From: Gracilibacillus massiliensis
Lineage (GTDB): Bacteria > Bacillota > Bacilli > Bacillales > Amphibacillaceae
Direction of reading: 5' to 3'
DNA: 64,000 nt
NCBI RefSeq assembly: GCF_001458115.1
Contig: NZ_CZRP01000008.1
Span: forward strand, 1-64,000
In this document: positions 45,652 through 59,867 of the stretch, in pieces
Layout: every line of letters starts with the position of its first letter
Position numbering within the stretch: position 1 is the stretch's first letter
Translations under genes and position numbers: made by a program
Notes under the pieces: model-generated
What the model saw: the letters and a program-made list of their open reading frames with translations, nothing else
Database searches by the model: none
Told to the model about the DNA's origin: nothing

Positions 45652-46075
45652 TGATTTCACCACCAATTTCTTCTCGTTTTACGAATTTCGTTTTGATCGG
45701 TAATTTATGTGATGCAAGACGAAGTGCTTCACGAGCTACCTCTTCTGATACACCTGCAATTTCAAACATTATTTTTCCTGGTTTTACAACTGCTACCCAA
45801 CCTTCGGGAGCACCTTTACCTGAACCCATACGAACCTCTAGAGGCTTAGCTGTATAAGGTTTATCAGGGAAAATTTTAATCCAAACTTTACCACCACGCT
45901 TCATATAACGAGTCATCGCTATACGAGCTGCTTCAATCTGACGGCTAGTGATCCAAGAAGAATCAACTGCTTGTAAACCATATTCACCAAAAGCTACGGT
46001 TGTACCGCCTTTTGCTTTACCTTTCATATTTCCACGATGTTGCTTACGATGTTTTACACGTTTTGGCATTAACAT
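45641..46075 (-). CDS. rplP: 50S ribosomal protein L16
   Basis: 144 residues: [60 protein letters not shown]. Supports the A-site tRNA and late 50S maturation. Confidence 0.98.
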   Translation of the reverse strand: MLMPKRVKHRKQHRGNMKGKAKGGTTVAFGEYGLQAVDSSWITSRQIEAARIAMTRYMKRGGKVWIKIFPDKPYTAKPLEVRMGSGKGAPEGWVAVVKPGKIMFEIAGVSEEVAREALRLASHKLPIKTKFVKREEIGGEINEG

Positions 46076-46092
46076 AATGCTTGCCCCCTTCC

Positions 46093-46734
46093 TTATTTAG
46101 TGTTTTTAGTTGGAAGGACTTCTCCACGATAAATCCATACTTTAACACCTAGTTTACCGTAAGTTGTGTCTGCTTCTGCAGTTCCATAATCGATATCTGC
46201 ACGTAAAGTATGAAGTGGAACAGTTCCTTCGCTGTAGCTCTCTGATCTCGCCATATCTGCACCGCCAAGACGACCAGATACTTGAGTACGAATACCTTTT
46301 GCCCCTGCGCGCATTGCACGTTGAAGTGTTTGTTTCTGTGCACGACGGAATGATACTCGGTTTTCTAATTGACGAGCGATATTTTCTGCTACTAACTTAG
46401 CATCTAAGTCTGCTTTTTTCACTTCTACGATGTTAATGTGTACTCTTTTACCAGTTAATTGGTTCAGTGATTTACGCAGTGCTTCAACTTCAGAACCACC
46501 TTTACCGATTACCATACCTGGCTTAGCTGTAGAGATAGAAATATTCACACGATTTGCTGCTCTTTCGATTTCAACTTTAGATACAGCACCATCTTTTAAA
46601 CGTTGTTCAATATATTCACGAATCTTAATATCCTCATGTAAAAGGTCCGCATAATCTTTACCTGCATACCACTTAGATTCCCAATCACGGATAACTCCGA
46701 CACGAAGACCAGTTGGATTTACTTTTTGACCCAC
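46093..46734 (-). CDS. rpsC: 30S ribosomal protein S3
   Basis: 213 residues with a type 2 KH domain ([17 protein letters not shown]) and a C-terminal domain ([18 protein letters not shown]). Forms part of the mRNA entry tunnel. Starts 3 bp after rplV ends. Confidence 0.98.
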   Translation of the reverse strand: MGQKVNPTGLRVGVIRDWESKWYAGKDYADLLHEDIKIREYIEQRLKDGAVSKVEIERAANRVNISISTAKPGMVIGKGGSEVEALRKSLNQLTGKRVHINIVEVKKADLDAKLVAENIARQLENRVSFRRAQKQTLQRAMRAGAKGIRTQVSGRLGGADMARSESYSEGTVPLHTLRADIDYGTAEADTTYGKLGVKVWIYRGEVLPTKNTK

Positions 46735-46737
46735 AGA

Positions 46738-47079
46738 TTATCCCTCCTTTTTCTCAGATAGAACCACTGTAATGTGGCTAGTTCGTTTATTGATTTGTGT
46801 TGCACGACCTTGTGCACGTGGGCGGAAACGTTTCAATGTAACACCTTCGTTTACATACGCTTCAGACACTACTAAATTATCAGGATTCATTTCATAGTTA
46901 TGCTCTGCATTTGCGATCGCAGAGTTGATTAATTTTTCAACAACTGGTGAAGCACCTCGTTGCGTGTGTTTTAAAATTGCAATTGCTTCTCCTACATCTT
47001 TGCCGCGGATAAGATCGACCACCAAGCGGACTTTACGAGGAGCAATGCGAATTGTTTTTGCAACAGCTTTTGCTTGCAT
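46738..47079 (-). CDS. rplV: 50S ribosomal protein L22
   Basis: 113 residues: [20 protein letters not shown], and the tunnel hairpin [20 protein letters not shown] without the deletions linked to macrolide resistance, as far as can be judged. Confidence 0.98.
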   Translation of the reverse strand: MQAKAVAKTIRIAPRKVRLVVDLIRGKDVGEAIAILKHTQRGASPVVEKLINSAIANAEHNYEMNPDNLVVSEAYVNEGVTLKRFRPRAQGRATQINKRTSHITVVLSEKKEG

Positions 47080-47098
47080 TAGGAGTACCTCCTCTCAA

Positions 47099-47377
47099 TT
47101 AACGTTTTGTTTTCTTGTCGTCTCCAGCATGCCCTCTATATGTGCGAGATGGAGCGAATTCGCCTAGTTTATGTCCAACCATATCTTCCGTTACGTATAC
47201 AGGTACGTGTTTACGTCCATCATATACCGCAATCGTATGACCAACAAAGCTTGGGAAGATAGTAGAGCGACGAGACCACGTCTTTACTACTGTCTTTTTG
47301 TCCTCATCGTTAAGTTTGTCAATCTTTTTCAATAAATGATCATCTGCGAAAGGTCCTTTTTTTAAGCTACGACCCAT
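47099..47377 (-). CDS. rpsS: 30S ribosomal protein S19
   Basis: 92 residues from ATG 47377: [43 protein letters not shown] lies upstream; the open frame to 47428 is not part of the protein. Confidence 0.98.
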   Translation of the reverse strand: MGRSLKKGPFADDHLLKKIDKLNDEDKKTVVKTWSRRSTIFPSFVGHTIAVYDGRKHVPVYVTEDMVGHKLGEFAPSRTYRGHAGDDKKTKR

Positions 47378-47433
47378 GGATAAGCCTCCCTTCGCGATTG
47401 ACAGACGGGTATTAATCCCGTCGTTCAACCCCG

Positions 47434-48264
47434 TTATTTTTTACGTTTACGTACAATAAATTTATCTGATTGTTTATTACGCTGACGTGTTTTGTAACCA
47501 AGTGTTGGTTTGCCCCAAGGTGACATTGGTGATTTACGTCCGATAGGCGCACGTCCTTCACCACCACCGTGTGGGTGATCGTTAGGGTTCATAACAGAAC
47601 CACGAACCGTTGGACGCTTACCTTGCCAACGAGAACGTCCGGCTTTACCTACATTAATTAATTCATGTTCGATATTACCTACTTGACCAATAGTAGCACG
47701 GCAAGTCGCAAGTACCAAACGTACTTCGCCTGAGGATAAACGTACTAAAACGTATTTATCTTCACGACCTAAGATTTGTGCTTGTGCACCTGCAGATCTT
47801 GCGAGTTGCGCACCACGACCTGGTTTTAATTCAATGTTATGAATGATTGTACCGACAGGGATATCTCCAAGTGGTAAAGCATTACCTAGTTTGATGTCTG
47901 CATCTGAACCAGATTCAATCTGTTGACCTACTTGGATTCCTTTTGGTGCAATAATATAACGTTTCTCTCCATCCGCATAATGGATAAGAGCGATGTTTGC
48001 AGAACGGTTTGGATCGTATTCGATTGTAGCAACTTTGCCTGGTATTCCATCTTTGTCACGTTTGAAATCGATGATACGATACTTACGCTTGTGTCCACCG
48101 CCTTGATGACGAACTGTTAACTTACCTTGGTTGTTACGACCACCACGTTTGCTCAAAGGTGCAAGTAGTGATTTTTCTGGTTGATCGGTTGTGATTTCAG
48201 CAAAATCAGATGTTGTCATAAATCTACGACCATTAGTGGTTGGTTTATACTTCTTAATCGCCAT
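47434..48264 (-). CDS. rplB: 50S ribosomal protein L2
   Basis: 276 residues: [40 protein letters not shown], the His-containing loop near the peptidyl-transferase centre. Standard length. Confidence 0.99.
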   Translation of the reverse strand: MAIKKYKPTTNGRRFMTTSDFAEITTDQPEKSLLAPLSKRGGRNNQGKLTVRHQGGGHKRKYRIIDFKRDKDGIPGKVATIEYDPNRSANIALIHYADGEKRYIIAPKGIQVGQQIESGSDADIKLGNALPLGDIPVGTIIHNIELKPGRGAQLARSAGAQAQILGREDKYVLVRLSSGEVRLVLATCRATIGQVGNIEHELINVGKAGRSRWQGKRPTVRGSVMNPNDHPHGGGEGRAPIGRKSPMSPWGKPTLGYKTRQRNKQSDKFIVRKRKK

Positions 48265-48290
48265 CTCTTTTCCCTCCTTTTTAATTCAAA

Positions 48291-48581
48291 TTATAGTGTT
48301 TCAAAGAAATCAAGTTCTTTGCTATCTTCTGATAACTGAACAATAGCTCTTTTACGATTTGGGCGGAATCCTCCGTATCGTCCCATACGCTTGAACTTGC
48401 CTTTTTTGTTTAAAGTATTTACGTTAACAACGTTCACTCCAAAGATTTCTTCAACTGCAACTTTGATTTGTGACTTGTTAGCTTCTTTACTTACTTCGAA
48501 CGTATACTTCTTTTCTGCCATTAGATCTGCAGTGTTTTCTGTAATGATAGGGCGCTTAATAATATCACGTGCATCTGTCAT
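48291..48581 (-). CDS. rplW: 50S ribosomal protein L23
   Basis: 96 residues: [37 protein letters not shown]. Docking site for trigger factor and SRP at the tunnel exit. One-base overlap with rplD (TAATG). Confidence 0.98.
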   Translation of the reverse strand: MTDARDIIKRPIITENTADLMAEKKYTFEVSKEANKSQIKVAVEEIFGVNVVNVNTLNKKGKFKRMGRYGGFRPNRKRAIVQLSEDSKELDFFETL

Positions 48582-49204
48582 TATGCAAGCACCTCCCCTG
48601 CTTTTTCAGCTGCCTCTTTTGTTAAGATCAGCTTGTCATGCGTAAGCAAGTCTAATACATTTACTTCGCTTACTGTTAAAACTTTTACGTTTTTTAAGTT
48701 GTTAGCAGATTTCGCTAATGCTTCATTTGTGTCTGCTGTAACGATTAATGCTTTTGCATCTACATTCAATGAAGAAAGCATAGAAATTACTTCTTTGGTT
48801 TTTGGTGTTTCGATTGCGATTCCTTCTAATACCACTAAGCTATCTTCTTTTACTTTTGAAGAAAGAGCAGATTTAAGCGCTAATCTACGTACTTTTTTCG
48901 GTAATTTGTAGCTGTAGCTTCTTGGAGTAGGGCCGAAAACTGTTCCACCGCCTACCCATTGTGGTGAACGGATTGAACCTTGACGTGCACGACCTGTACC
49001 TTTTTGACGCCATGGTTTACGTCCACCACCACGTACATCAGAACGGTTCTTAACAGCGTGAGTACCTTGACGTAAAGATGCGCGTTGCATCAAGATTGCG
49101 TCATGTAGTACATGCTCATTTGGTTCGATTCCGAATACCGCATCGTTGATTTCTACATCACCAACTTGTGATCCACTTTGATTAAATAGTGCTACTTTAG
49201 GCAT
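48581..49204 (-). CDS. rplD: 50S ribosomal protein L4
   Basis: 207 residues: [60 protein letters not shown] (tunnel loop). In gamma-proteobacteria L4 also represses the S10 operon; in Bacillus this is not established. Confidence 0.98.
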   Translation of the reverse strand: MPKVALFNQSGSQVGDVEINDAVFGIEPNEHVLHDAILMQRASLRQGTHAVKNRSDVRGGGRKPWRQKGTGRARQGSIRSPQWVGGGTVFGPTPRSYSYKLPKKVRRLALKSALSSKVKEDSLVVLEGIAIETPKTKEVISMLSSLNVDAKALIVTADTNEALAKSANNLKNVKVLTVSEVNVLDLLTHDKLILTKEAAEKAGEVLA

Positions 49205-49229
49205 GACATATCCTCCCTTCGGTTAATAA

Positions 49230-49862
49230 TTAGTTAGCCTTTAATGCACCCGTAATTTTCACGAATGATTTTTTTGCACCTGGAACATTTCCTTTTATTA
49301 AAAGAAGATTGCGTTCTGCATCTACTTTAACGACTTCTAAGTTCTGGATTGTAATTTGTTCTCCACCCATTTGGCCAGGTAGTTTTTTACCTTTGAATAC
49401 TTTTGCAGGGTCTGCAGCTGCACCCATTGAACCTGGAGATCTATGATAATGAGAACCATGTGACTCCGGTCCACGTTGTTGATTGTGACGCTTGATCGAA
49501 CCCTGGAATCCTTTACCTTTTGAAGTACCTGTTACATCAATTACATCTCCTGCTTCAAAAACCTCTACGTTTATCTCTTGACCTAATTCAAATTCATCAA
49601 GATTCACGTTACGGAATTCACGAATGAAGCGCTTAGGATTGGTATTTGCTTTTTCAGCATGTCCCTGTCCTGGTTTGTTTGTACGGTTTTTCTTTTGATC
49701 AGCAAAACCTATTTGGATTGCTTCGTAACCATCGTTTTCTTGTGTACGCTTTTGCAGCACAACATTTGGTTCAGCTTCTACTACTGTTACAGGGATTAAT
49801 TCGCCTTCTTCAGAGAATAGCTGAGTCATGCCGATTTTGCGACCTAAGATTCCTTTCGTCAT
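49230..49862 (-). CDS. rplC: 50S ribosomal protein L3
   Basis: 210 residues: [34 protein letters not shown]-like segment ([20 protein letters not shown]) and [13 protein letters not shown]. Assembly initiator protein that reaches the peptidyl-transferase centre. Confidence 0.98.
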   Translation of the reverse strand: MTKGILGRKIGMTQLFSEEGELIPVTVVEAEPNVVLQKRTQENDGYEAIQIGFADQKKNRTNKPGQGHAEKANTNPKRFIREFRNVNLDEFELGQEINVEVFEAGDVIDVTGTSKGKGFQGSIKRHNQQRGPESHGSHYHRSPGSMGAAADPAKVFKGKKLPGQMGGEQITIQNLEVVKVDAERNLLLIKGNVPGAKKSFVKITGALKAN

Positions 49863-49892
49863 CCGTTACACCTCCTAAAATGTTCATTTATA

Positions 49893-50330
<438 letters not shown>

Positions 50331-50336
50331 TTATTC

Positions 50337-50365
50337 ATTATATAGGTTTCTAAAGGCGATTGCAA
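50337..50365 (-). promoter_or_regulatory. S10 operon promoter
   Basis: Minus strand TTGCAA (50360-50365), exactly 17-bp spacer, TATAAT (50337-50342). Confidence 0.85.
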
Positions 50366-50499
50366 CATTTTATGCATATTTTTTAAGATTTTTTCTCAAC
50401 AAACAACCATCAGCAAAATACCATTATCCTACATTCAAATAGCCAACAAAAACATCTCCTTAAATTTTACACTAAAGCGACATATATGGAGTGGTAATT

Positions 50500-50980
50500 A
50501 TGAGATATTACAACTGCATAACCACCACTTCGGCTTATCCGCTTCCTTTCCGCGGGTTTTTCTCCTCAGCTAACTTTTTAAGCAAAGTACGCTTAAAAAG
50601 TGGGTCTTCAGATAAAAACTTCCCGCAGGAGTGGAAGCGGATGCCTGCGCTTTATTACGTTTTACAACTAAAGTAAGAATAAAAAGGTTGGCTTTATTTC
50701 AATGAAGACTATGAGTTTGTTCTTAGAAAACGTATCTTTATTAGCAATATTAGCTCATTTATGTAACAATCCAAAATGTTAGCATTTGCACTTTTTGTAG
50801 AGCATCATTCAGCGTAGGCGGCCACTTCCACTCCTGTGGGATCGTTTTACCTGAAGATCCACTTTTTTAAGCGGTTTTTGCTTGAAAAAGTTAGCTGAAG
50901 GGAAAACCCCACGGAAAGGGAAGTGGGCAAGCCGAAGCGGATACCATGTACATATCCTATTTCAAAATTGCCACCAGAGT
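50500..50980. repeat. Large imperfect inverted repeat, MITE-like
   Basis: About 135-140 bp at 50515-50655 is repeated in inverted orientation at 50812-50950 (shared segments such as AGCTAACTTTTT, CCACTTC/GAAGTGG, AGGAGTGGAAG, GTGGGTCTTCAG/CTGAAGATCCAC). A spacer of about 155 bp separates the arms. Each arm also contains a smaller hairpin (CTTTTTAAGC / GCTTAAAAAG). The ends match the element at 35605-35785. It fills the space between rpsJ and tuf and has no gene. Confidence 0.75.
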
Positions 50981-51034
50981 TGTATCGCATTTTTCTTCTT
51001 TTATTTTTTTGAAAATATGGTCATTACATTAGCA

Positions 51035-51069
51035 AAAAAAGCAGGTAGCGTTTGGCTACCTGCTTTTTT
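51035..51069 (-). terminator. Terminator of the str operon after tuf
   Basis: AAAAAAGCAGGTAGC / GGCTACCTGCTTTTTT with a GTTT loop, 13 bp after the tuf stop; strong on both strands. Confidence 0.93.
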
Positions 51070-51081
51070 GTATGTCATTGA

Positions 51082-52272
<1,191 letters not shown>

Positions 52273-52326
52273 GTATATTTCCTCCTTTAGATAAGTAAAA
52301 ATTATTTTTTATTTTCATGTATCTCA

Positions 52327-52349
52327 GCTTAGAAAATAGAATTCTAAGC
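52327..52349 (-). repeat. Inverted repeat in the fusA-tuf spacer
   Basis: A perfect 8-bp stem GCTTAGAA / TTCTAAGC with a 7-nt loop, about 55-75 nt before the tuf start. No T-run follows. Confidence 0.5.
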
Positions 52350-52389
52350 CTACAATACAAGTTATACGTTAGATTGTGAAAAAAATCAA

Positions 52390-54468
52390 TTATTCACCAG
52401 CATTTTTCTTAACAATTTCTTCTGAAATACTCTTTGGTACTTCTTCATAGTGATCGAAGTGCATTGTATAAGTACCACGACCCTGTGTATTAGAACGAAG
52501 AGCAGTCGCGTAACCAAACATTTCTGCAAGTGGAACAAATGCTTTAACTACTTGTGCTGGTCCACGAGCTTCCATACCTTCTACTCGTCCACGACGAGAG
52601 GTCACGTCACCCATAATATCACCCATATATTCTTCTGGGATTACGACTTCTACTTTCATCATTGGCTCAAGTAGCACAGGGTTACATTTGTTTTTAGCTG
52701 CCTTAAGTGCCATAGATGCTGCTACTTTAAATGCTGTTTCGTTAGAGTCAACATCATGGTAGCTACCATCATATAATGTAGCTTTTACATCGATTAGTGG
52801 GTAACCAGCAACTACACCATTTTCCAGTGACTCTTTGATACCTTGTTCAACAGAAGGAATGTACTCACGTGGCACAACACCACCAGTAATTTTGTTTACG
52901 AATTCGTATCCTGCGCCTTCTTCGTTAGGTTCAAATTTAACCCAAACGTGACCGAATTGACCACGACCACCAGATTGGCGAACGAACTTACCTTCTACTT
53001 CCGCTGAACTACGGAATGTTTCACGATAAGATACTTGTGGTGCACCCACGTTAGCTTCTACTTTAAACTCACGCTTCATACGATCCACTATAATATCAAG
53101 GTGAAGCTCACCCATACCAGAAATGATCGTTTGACCAGTCTCTGTGTTTGTTTCTGTTTTAAATGTTGGATCTTCTTCTGCAAGTTTACCTAAGGCAATT
53201 GACATTTTATCCTGATCAGCTTTTGATTTTGGTTCAATTGCAACTGAGATAACTGGATCAGGGAAGTCCATAGATTCTAGAATTACGAGGCTTTTCTCAT
53301 CACATAGAGTATCACCAGTACTAGTATCTTTCAAACCAACTGCACCTGCTATATCCCCTGCATAAACTTCTGGAATTTCCTCACGAGAGTTTGCGTGCAT
53401 TTGTAGGATACGTCCTACACGTTCACGTTTATCTTTCGTTGAGTTTTTTACGTAGGAACCTGACTTTAATGTACCAGAGTATACGCGGAAGAATGTAAGC
53501 TTACCAACAAAAGGATCTGTTGCTACTTTAAACGCTAATGCAGAGAATGGTTCTTTGTCATCAGCCTTACGAGTAACTTCTTCTTCTGTTTGTGGTACAT
53601 GTCCTTCAATTGGAGGGATATCTAATGGTGATGGTAAGTAATCTACAACACCATCAATTAGTAATTGTACCCCTTTGTTTTTGAATGCTGAACCACAGAA
53701 TACCGGGTAGAATTCAACACTTAGAGTTGCTTTACGTACAGCAGCTCTTATTTCGTCATTAGAAAATTCTTCACCTTCTAAATAACGTTCCATAAGGTCT
53801 TCATCAACTTCAGCCACAGCTTCTATTAAGCTCGTACGGTATTCTTCAGCTTGTTCTTTATATTCTTCAGGAATTTCTCTCGCTTCAGTACGAGTTCCTA
53901 AATCATCTTCATAGAAGTAAGCTTCCATTGTAATTAAATCGATGATACCGTCGAATTCATCTTCAGCACCAATAGGAAGTTGTACTGGGTGAGCATTTGC
54001 TCCCAGACGATCTCCTAAAGTTCCTACTGAATAAAGGAAATCTGCACCGATTTTATCCATTTTGTTTACAAAAACAACACGAGGTACACCGTATGTTGTC
54101 GCTTGACGCCAAACTGTTTCCGTTTGAGGCTCCACACCAGATTGAGCATCTAGTACAGCTACCGCACCATCAAGTACACGGAGTGAACGTTCAACTTCTA
54201 CTGTGAAGTCTACGTGTCCAGGTGTATCAATAATGTTGATGCGGTGACCTTTCCATTGTGCAGTTGTTGCTGCAGAAGTTATGGTAATACCACGTTCTTG
54301 CTCTTGCTCCATCCAGTCCATTTGAGAAGCACCTTCATGTGTTTCCCCAATTTTATGGATACGTCCCGTATAGAATAAAATACGCTCTGTTGCAGTAGTT
54401 TTACCAGCATCGATGTGAGCCATGATACCGATATTACGTGTTTTCTCCAAGGAGAACTCTCTTGGCAT
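52390..54468 (-). CDS. fusA: Elongation factor G
   Basis: 692 residues. G1 [10 protein letters not shown]2 [29 protein letters not shown]; the C-terminal domains carry [11 protein letters not shown] and [14 protein letters not shown]. It drives translocation and ribosome recycling. Position rpsG-fusA-tuf is conserved. Confidence 0.99.
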   Translation of the reverse strand: MPREFSLEKTRNIGIMAHIDAGKTTATERILFYTGRIHKIGETHEGASQMDWMEQEQERGITITSAATTAQWKGHRINIIDTPGHVDFTVEVERSLRVLDGAVAVLDAQSGVEPQTETVWRQATTYGVPRVVFVNKMDKIGADFLYSVGTLGDRLGANAHPVQLPIGAEDEFDGIIDLITMEAYFYEDDLGTRTEAREIPEEYKEQAEEYRTSLIEAVAEVDEDLMERYLEGEEFSNDEIRAAVRKATLSVEFYPVFCGSAFKNKGVQLLIDGVVDYLPSPLDIPPIEGHVPQTEEEVTRKADDKEPFSALAFKVATDPFVGKLTFFRVYSGTLKSGSYVKNSTKDKRERVGRILQMHANSREEIPEVYAGDIAGAVGLKDTSTGDTLCDEKSLVILESMDFPDPVISVAIEPKSKADQDKMSIALGKLAEEDPTFKTETNTETGQTIISGMGELHLDIIVDRMKREFKVEANVGAPQVSYRETFRSSAEVEGKFVRQSGGRGQFGHVWVKFEPNEEGAGYEFVNKITGGVVPREYIPSVEQGIKESLENGVVAGYPLIDVKATLYDGSYHDVDSNETAFKVAASMALKAAKNKCNPVLLEPMMKVEVVIPEEYMGDIMGDVTSRRGRVEGMEARGPAQVVKAFVPLAEMFGYATALRSNTQGRGTYTMHFDHYEEVPKSISEEIVKKNAGE

Positions 54469-54507
54469 GAATCTTTCTCCTTCCTATAACGAATATAGTT
54501 TGTTTTC

Positions 54508-54978
54508 TTACCAGCGATAGTGAGCAAATGCTTTGTTTGCTTCTGCCATTTTGTGCATATCTTCGCGTTTTTTCACTGATGCACCAGTGTTGTTAGAAGC
54601 ATCTAGAATTTCATTAGCTAAACGCTCTTCCATTGTTTTTTCCCCGCGCAAGCGTGAATAGTTAACAATATAACGTAAACCAAGTGCTTGACGACGTTCA
54701 GGTCTAACCTCAACTGGTACTTGGTAGTTTGAACCACCAACACGACGAGCACGTACTTCAAGTACTGGCATTACATTTTTCATAGCTTGTTCGAAAGCAT
54801 CCATAGCATTTTGTCCGCTACGTTCTTGTACTAATTCAAACGCACGATATAAAATCTTTTGCGCTTTACCTCTTTTTCCATCAACCATAATTTGATTGAT
54901 TAAACGTGTAACAAGTTTTGAGTTGTATAACGGATCTGGTAAGACATCACGCTTTGGTACTGGTCCTTTACGTGGCAT
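54508..54978 (-). CDS. rpsG: 30S ribosomal protein S7
   Basis: 156 residues: [40 protein letters not shown]. Head assembly protein near the E site. Confidence 0.98.
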   Translation of the reverse strand: MPRKGPVPKRDVLPDPLYNSKLVTRLINQIMVDGKRGKAQKILYRAFELVQERSGQNAMDAFEQAMKNVMPVLEVRARRVGGSNYQVPVEVRPERRQALGLRYIVNYSRLRGEKTMEERLANEILDASNNTGASVKKREDMHKMAEANKAFAHYRW

Positions 54979-55016
54979 ATCTTCCCCTCCTTCCTGTATC
55001 TATTATTTTAATCAAT

Positions 55017-55430
55017 TTATTTTTTCGGTTTTTTCGCACCGTATTTAGAACGGCCTTGCATACGTCCTTCAACACCTGAAGTATCAAGTGCACCACGAAC
55101 GATGTGGTAACGAACCCCTGGTAAGTCTTTTACACGACCTCCACGAATTAACACAACACTGTGTTCTTGTAGATTGTGACCAATTCCAGGAATGTATGCT
55201 GTTACCTCGATTTGGTTTGACAAACGTACACGCGCATATTTACGAAGTGCAGAGTTTGGTTTCTTCGGAGTAAGCGTACCTACACGAGTACATACACCAC
55301 GCTTTTGCGGTGCAGACTGGTCAGTTGCTACTTTTTTACGACTATTGTATCCTTTATTCAAGGCTGGTGAGTCAGATTTTCTTGTCTTTGTCACACGACC
55401 TTTACGTACTAATTGATTAATAGTTGGCAT
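55017..55430 (-). CDS. rpsL: 30S ribosomal protein S12
   Basis: 137 residues: [40 protein letters not shown]. The decoding-centre Lys of [11 protein letters not shown] is wild type, as is [10 protein letters not shown], so no streptomycin-resistance change is seen. Confidence 0.98.
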   Translation of the reverse strand: MPTINQLVRKGRVTKTRKSDSPALNKGYNSRKKVATDQSAPQKRGVCTRVGTLTPKKPNSALRKYARVRLSNQIEVTAYIPGIGHNLQEHSVVLIRGGRVKDLPGVRYHIVRGALDTSGVEGRMQGRSKYGAKKPKK

Positions 55431-55529
55431 CTCTATTTCCTCCTCTCTTTTCTAAAGATGTAATACCACACATCCAGGTGGTTCATAATAGAGCAAAAAA
55501 CAAAGTCTTCGCAAAAAATTGCCAAAACT

Positions 55530-55781
55530 TTATTGTTTGATCGCTACAGTTGCTGCACCTACATCTATCCCACATGCTTTCCCTAGTTTTTTCATAGAAT
55601 CCACATAGAAAAATGGAATATTATGATCGGATGCAAGCCGTGACACTTTGCTAGTTATGTGCAAATCTGCATCATTAGCAATGATCACTTCTTTTGCTTG
55701 ACCATTTTTGATGGCTTTTAACACTTGTTTTGTTCCGATTATCTTGTCAGTGTTTATCTGTGCCACTTTTTCATAAGACAT
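55530..55781 (-). CDS. rplGB: L7Ae-like K-turn RNA-binding protein (YbxF)
   Basis: 83 residues: [36 protein letters not shown], and [15 protein letters not shown]. YbxF-type proteins bind K-turn RNA. The ATG at 55781 follows GGAGG; the TTG at 55796 overlaps that site and is rejected. First gene after the promoter at 55827, ahead of rpsL. Confidence 0.95.
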   Translation of the reverse strand: MSYEKVAQINTDKIIGTKQVLKAIKNGQAKEVIIANDADLHITSKVSRLASDHNIPFFYVDSMKKLGKACGIDVGAATVAIKQ

Positions 55782-55826
55782 GTGTATATCCTCCAAAGTA
55801 ACAAGGATAACGGAAGCACCTTAAAT

Positions 55827-55855
55827 ATACTATCATCACAAAAAATTAATGTCAA
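55827..55855 (-). promoter_or_regulatory. Promoter of the rplGB-rpsL-rpsG-fusA-tuf operon
   Basis: Minus strand TTGACA (55850-55855), 17-bp spacer, TAGTAT (55827-55832), about 45 bp before the rplGB start. Confidence 0.8.
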
Positions 55856-56080
55856 CTTATATTTTGAAAAAACAATAATAATTTAAAGTGTCTCATTCAT
55901 CCCTTGTTTTCTATCAAGTAAATGATATAGGTGGATTACCTACAACATGTTTTGTAGATAACCCTTGTCACCTTGTCTATCACGGTGGAATCGTCAAACC
56001 CTCAACAAAAAGCTTCAAGTGTTAGCAAAGAAGCTAAGTAGGGGCTAAACGAACGCTAACTTTCTGATATATTTCGCTGA

Positions 56081-56113
56081 TCATAATGGGGAGTTTTACA
56101 CTCCCTATTATGA
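56081..56113 (-). terminator. Hairpin after rpoC, candidate terminator
   Basis: TCATAAT-GGGAG / CTCCC-ATTATGA with a 7-nt loop lies about 10 bp after the rpoC stop. No clear T-run, so termination may be partial. Confidence 0.5.
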
Positions 56114-56122
56114 AGCCTTACT

Positions 56123-59100
56123 TTATTGTGTGATTTCTTCTTCCGATTCTACTTCAGGAATCTTTGTTGGATCTACTGCTAATTTCTCTTGAATGCGACG
56201 GTAGCGTTGCATTCCAGTACCAGCAGGAACAAGTTTACCGATAATAACATTCTCTTTTAGACCTAATAATTCATCACGTTTTCCTTTAATGGCTGCATCT
56301 GTTAAGACTCTTGTTGTCTCTTGGAAGGAAGCAGCAGATAGGAATGAGTCTGTTTCAAGAGATGCTTTGGTAATACCTAATAGAACCGGACGACCTACTG
56401 CAGGTTGACCACCTGTTAATAGTGATTGTTTGTTAGCATCCTTGAATTGGTGAATTTCAAGTAAAGAACCAGGTAGTACTTCTGTATCACCAGAGTCAGC
56501 AACGCGCACTTTACGAAGCATTTGTCTTACCATTACTTCAACGTGTTTATCGCCGATTTCTACCCCTTGCATACGATATACTTTTTGTACTTCTTTAAGA
56601 AGATACGATTGTACACCGTCAATACCTTGAATTTTCAACAACTCTTTCGGATCGATCGAACCTTCTGTTAGAGCTTGACCAGCTTCTACTTCTTCCCCGA
56701 TAGAAACTTTTAGTCTTGCCCCATATGGCGCAGTATATGTCTTCGTTTCAACGGCACCTTGCACCACAATTTCTTGTTTATCTTTCACTTCAGTAACGTC
56801 TTGTACAGTACCAAAGATTTCTGATATAACAGCTTGCCCTTTCGGATTACGCGCTTCGAAAATTTCCTGGATACGCGGTAAACCTTGGGTAATATCGCTA
56901 CCGGCAACCCCACCTGTGTGGAATGTACGCATTGTTAACTGTGTACCAGGTTCACCGATTGATTGTGCGGCAATAATACCTACTGCTTCACCAACTTCAA
57001 CTTCTTCACCAGTTGCTAAGTTGCGACCGTAACATTTTTTACATGCACCATGTTTGGTGTTACATGTGAAGACAGTACGGATGATCACTTCTTCAATACC
57101 CGATTCCACAATTTCTTTAGCAGCATCTTCTGTTATTACTTCATTTTTGGCTACAATTAGATCTTGTGTTTCTGGATGGCTAACATTTTGGAATGCTGTT
57201 CTTCCAATTAGTCGATCTATTAATGGTTCAATTAATTCTGTACCTTCTTTAATAGACGAAACCGTTAAGCCACGGTCAGTTCCACAGTCTTCTTCACGGA
57301 TAATCACATCTTGCGCAACATCTACAAGACGTCTCGTTAAATAACCAGAGTCTGCGGTCTTAAGTGCTGTATCGGCAAGACCTTTACGTGCACCGTGAGT
57401 AGAAATAAAGTATTCTAATACCGTTAGACCTTCACGGAAGCTTGATTTGATCGGTAACTCAATGATTCGACCTGCCGGGTTGGCCATTAGACCACGCATA
57501 CCTGCTAACTGTGTAAAGTTAGATGCATTACCACGAGCACCTGAATCACTCATCATAAAGATTGGGTTACGAGGATTCAAGGATTTCATTAACTTATCTT
57601 GAATCGTATCTTTCGCTCCGGACCAAATCGAAATAACACGATCATAGCGTTCTTCATCGGTAATTAAACCTCTACGGAATTGTTTAAGTACTTTATCGAC
57701 TTTTTCCTGAGCTTCCGCTAAGATTTCTTCTTTTTCAGAAAGTACCACAATGTCAGACACACCAACTGTAATACCAGCTTTTGTTGAATAGGCAAAACCT
57801 AAATCCTTCATTCGGTCAAGCATTTTAGAAGTTTCGCTAATTTTGAATTTCTTAAATACTTCTGCAATGATATCTCCTAAAATACCTTTTTTGAATGGTA
57901 ACAGGATATCACGGCTAGCAATTTCTTCTTTGATATTGACACCAGGTTCAACAAAATATTTATCTGGTGTTGCAACTTCTAAGTTCGTCTGTGTCGGCTC
58001 ATTCATATATGGGAATGATTCAGGCAACATATCATTAAATATTAATTTTCCGACAGTTGTAATCATCAATTTCTCTGTTTGTTCTTTTGTGAAGGATTCT
58101 TTATTTAAAGAACGTGGGTGAATAGCCACTCTTGTGTGTAAGTGTACATACCCGTTATGATAAGCAATTAATGCCTCATTAAGGTCTTTAAATACCATAC
58201 CTTCACCAATCGCATTCTCACGTTCCAGCGTTAAATAATAGTTCCCTAACACCATATCCTGTGAAGGTGTAACAACTGGCTTTCCATCTTTAGGGTTTAA
58301 GATGTTTTGCGCTGCAAGCATTAAAATACGCGCTTCCGCTTGTGCTTCTGCAGATAATGGCACGTGTACCGCCATTTGGTCTCCATCAAAGTCAGCATTA
58401 TAAGCTGTACAAACAAGTGGATGCAGACGGATCGCACGACCTTCCACCAACGTTGGTTCAAATGCCTGGATACCCAAACGGTGAAGTGTCGGAGCACGGT
58501 TTAATAGTACTGGATGTTCTCTAATAACATCTTCTAGTACATCCCATACTTCTTCATGTAATCTTTCAATTTTACGTTTTGCCGATTTGATATTATGAGC
58601 TAAACCTCGATCGACTAGCTCCTTCATAATAAATGGCTTGAAAAGTTCTACTGCCATTTCTTTCGGCAATCCACACTGATACATCTTTAAATGTGGTCCT
58701 ACGACAATAACAGAACGTCCGGAATAGTCCACACGTTTACCTAACAAGTTTTGACGGAAACGACCTTGCTTCCCTTTTAACATGTGTGATAAAGATTTTA
58801 ATGGACGGTTACCTGGTCCTGTAACAGGACGGCCACGACGACCATTATCAATCAACGCATCAACTGCTTCTTGGAGCATTCTTTTTTCATTTTGCACAAT
58901 AATGCTTGGTGCGCCAAGATCCAATAGTCTTTTCAGACGATTATTACGGTTAATTACACGACGATATAAGTCATTTAAATCAGAAGTAGCAAAACGTCCA
59001 CCATCAAGTTGAACCATTGGTCTTAATTCAGGTGGAATAATCGGTAAAACATCCAATATCATCCAACTAGGGTCGTTACCTGAATTACGGAACGCCTCTA

Positions 59101-59737
59101 AAACTTCCAAACGCTTAATTGCTCTTGTTCTACGTTGACCTTGCGCAGACTTTAATTCTTCACGAAGTAAGTCTACTTCTTTATCAAGATCGATATCTTG
59201 TAAGATTTTTTTAATCGCTTCAGCACCCATTTGTGCTTTAAAAGAATTACCATACTTATCACGATAGGCACGGAATTCTTTTTCTGAAAGTAATTGTTTC
59301 TTTTCTAATGCTGTGTCACCAGCGTCCGTTACAATGTATGCAGCAAAGTAGATTACTTCCTCTAATGCACGAGGAGACATATCCAAAACTAATCCCATTC
59401 GACTTGGAATTCCTTTAAAGTACCAAATATGTGATACAGGTGCAGCTAATTCAATATGCCCCATACGCTCACGACGAACTTTAGCTTTTGTCACTTCAAC
59501 GCCGCATCGATCACAGACAACGCCTTTATATCTGACACGCTTATACTTTCCACAATGACATTCCCAATCTTTTTGCGGGCCAAAAATACGCTCGCAAAAC
59601 AAGCCATCTTTCTCTGGCTTTAATGTACGATAATTAATTGTTTCTGGTTTTTTTACTTCACCAAATGACCACGAACGAATCTTATTTGGTGACGCCAATC
59701 CTATCTTCATAAATTCAAAATTATTTACATCTAACAA
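56123..59737 (-). CDS. rpoC: RNA polymerase subunit beta'
   Basis: 1204 residues. An N-terminal zinc site ([20 protein letters not shown]), the catalytic Mg motif NADFDGDQM (about 449), the trigger-loop region [20 protein letters not shown] and a second Cys cluster ([15 protein letters not shown]). Starts at TTG with GGGAGG upstream. It follows rpoB by 130 bp. Confidence 0.99.
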   Translation of the reverse strand: MLDVNNFEFMKIGLASPNKIRSWSFGEVKKPETINYRTLKPEKDGLFCERIFGPQKDWECHCGKYKRVRYKGVVCDRCGVEVTKAKVRRERMGHIELAAPVSHIWYFKGIPSRMGLVLDMSPRALEEVIYFAAYIVTDAGDTALEKKQLLSEKEFRAYRDKYGNSFKAQMGAEAIKKILQDIDLDKEVDLLREELKSAQGQRRTRAIKRLEVLEAFRNSGNDPSWMILDVLPIIPPELRPMVQLDGGRFATSDLNDLYRRVINRNNRLKRLLDLGAPSIIVQNEKRMLQEAVDALIDNGRRGRPVTGPGNRPLKSLSHMLKGKQGRFRQNLLGKRVDYSGRSVIVVGPHLKMYQCGLPKEMAVELFKPFIMKELVDRGLAHNIKSAKRKIERLHEEVWDVLEDVIREHPVLLNRAPTLHRLGIQAFEPTLVEGRAIRLHPLVCTAYNADFDGDQMAVHVPLSAEAQAEARILMLAAQNILNPKDGKPVVTPSQDMVLGNYYLTLERENAIGEGMVFKDLNEALIAYHNGYVHLHTRVAIHPRSLNKESFTKEQTEKLMITTVGKLIFNDMLPESFPYMNEPTQTNLEVATPDKYFVEPGVNIKEEIASRDILLPFKKGILGDIIAEVFKKFKISETSKMLDRMKDLGFAYSTKAGITVGVSDIVVLSEKEEILAEAQEKVDKVLKQFRRGLITDEERYDRVISIWSGAKDTIQDKLMKSLNPRNPIFMMSDSGARGNASNFTQLAGMRGLMANPAGRIIELPIKSSFREGLTVLEYFISTHGARKGLADTALKTADSGYLTRRLVDVAQDVIIREEDCGTDRGLTVSSIKEGTELIEPLIDRLIGRTAFQNVSHPETQDLIVAKNEVITEDAAKEIVESGIEEVIIRTVFTCNTKHGACKKCYGRNLATGEEVEVGEAVGIIAAQSIGEPGTQLTMRTFHTGGVAGSDITQGLPRIQEIFEARNPKGQAVISEIFGTVQDVTEVKDKQEIVVQGAVETKTYTAPYGARLKVSIGEEVEAGQALTEGSIDPKELLKIQGIDGVQSYLLKEVQKVYRMQGVEIGDKHVEVMVRQMLRKVRVADSGDTEVLPGSLLEIHQFKDANKQSLLTGGQPAVGRPVLLGITKASLETDSFLSAASFQETTRVLTDAAIKGKRDELLGLKENVIIGKLVPAGTGMQRYRRIQEKLAVDPTKIPEVESEEEITQ

Positions 59738-59867
59738 GGGGTCAACCTCCCTTTTGTCTTTGGGTTTTCATTCGTTTTGCTATTTATTCTTAGGGATAAT
59801 TCACACCCGATCACCCTTAGGTAAGTTTGATCGGGTTAGATTGCTTACAGTCTCATCATTTCACAAA

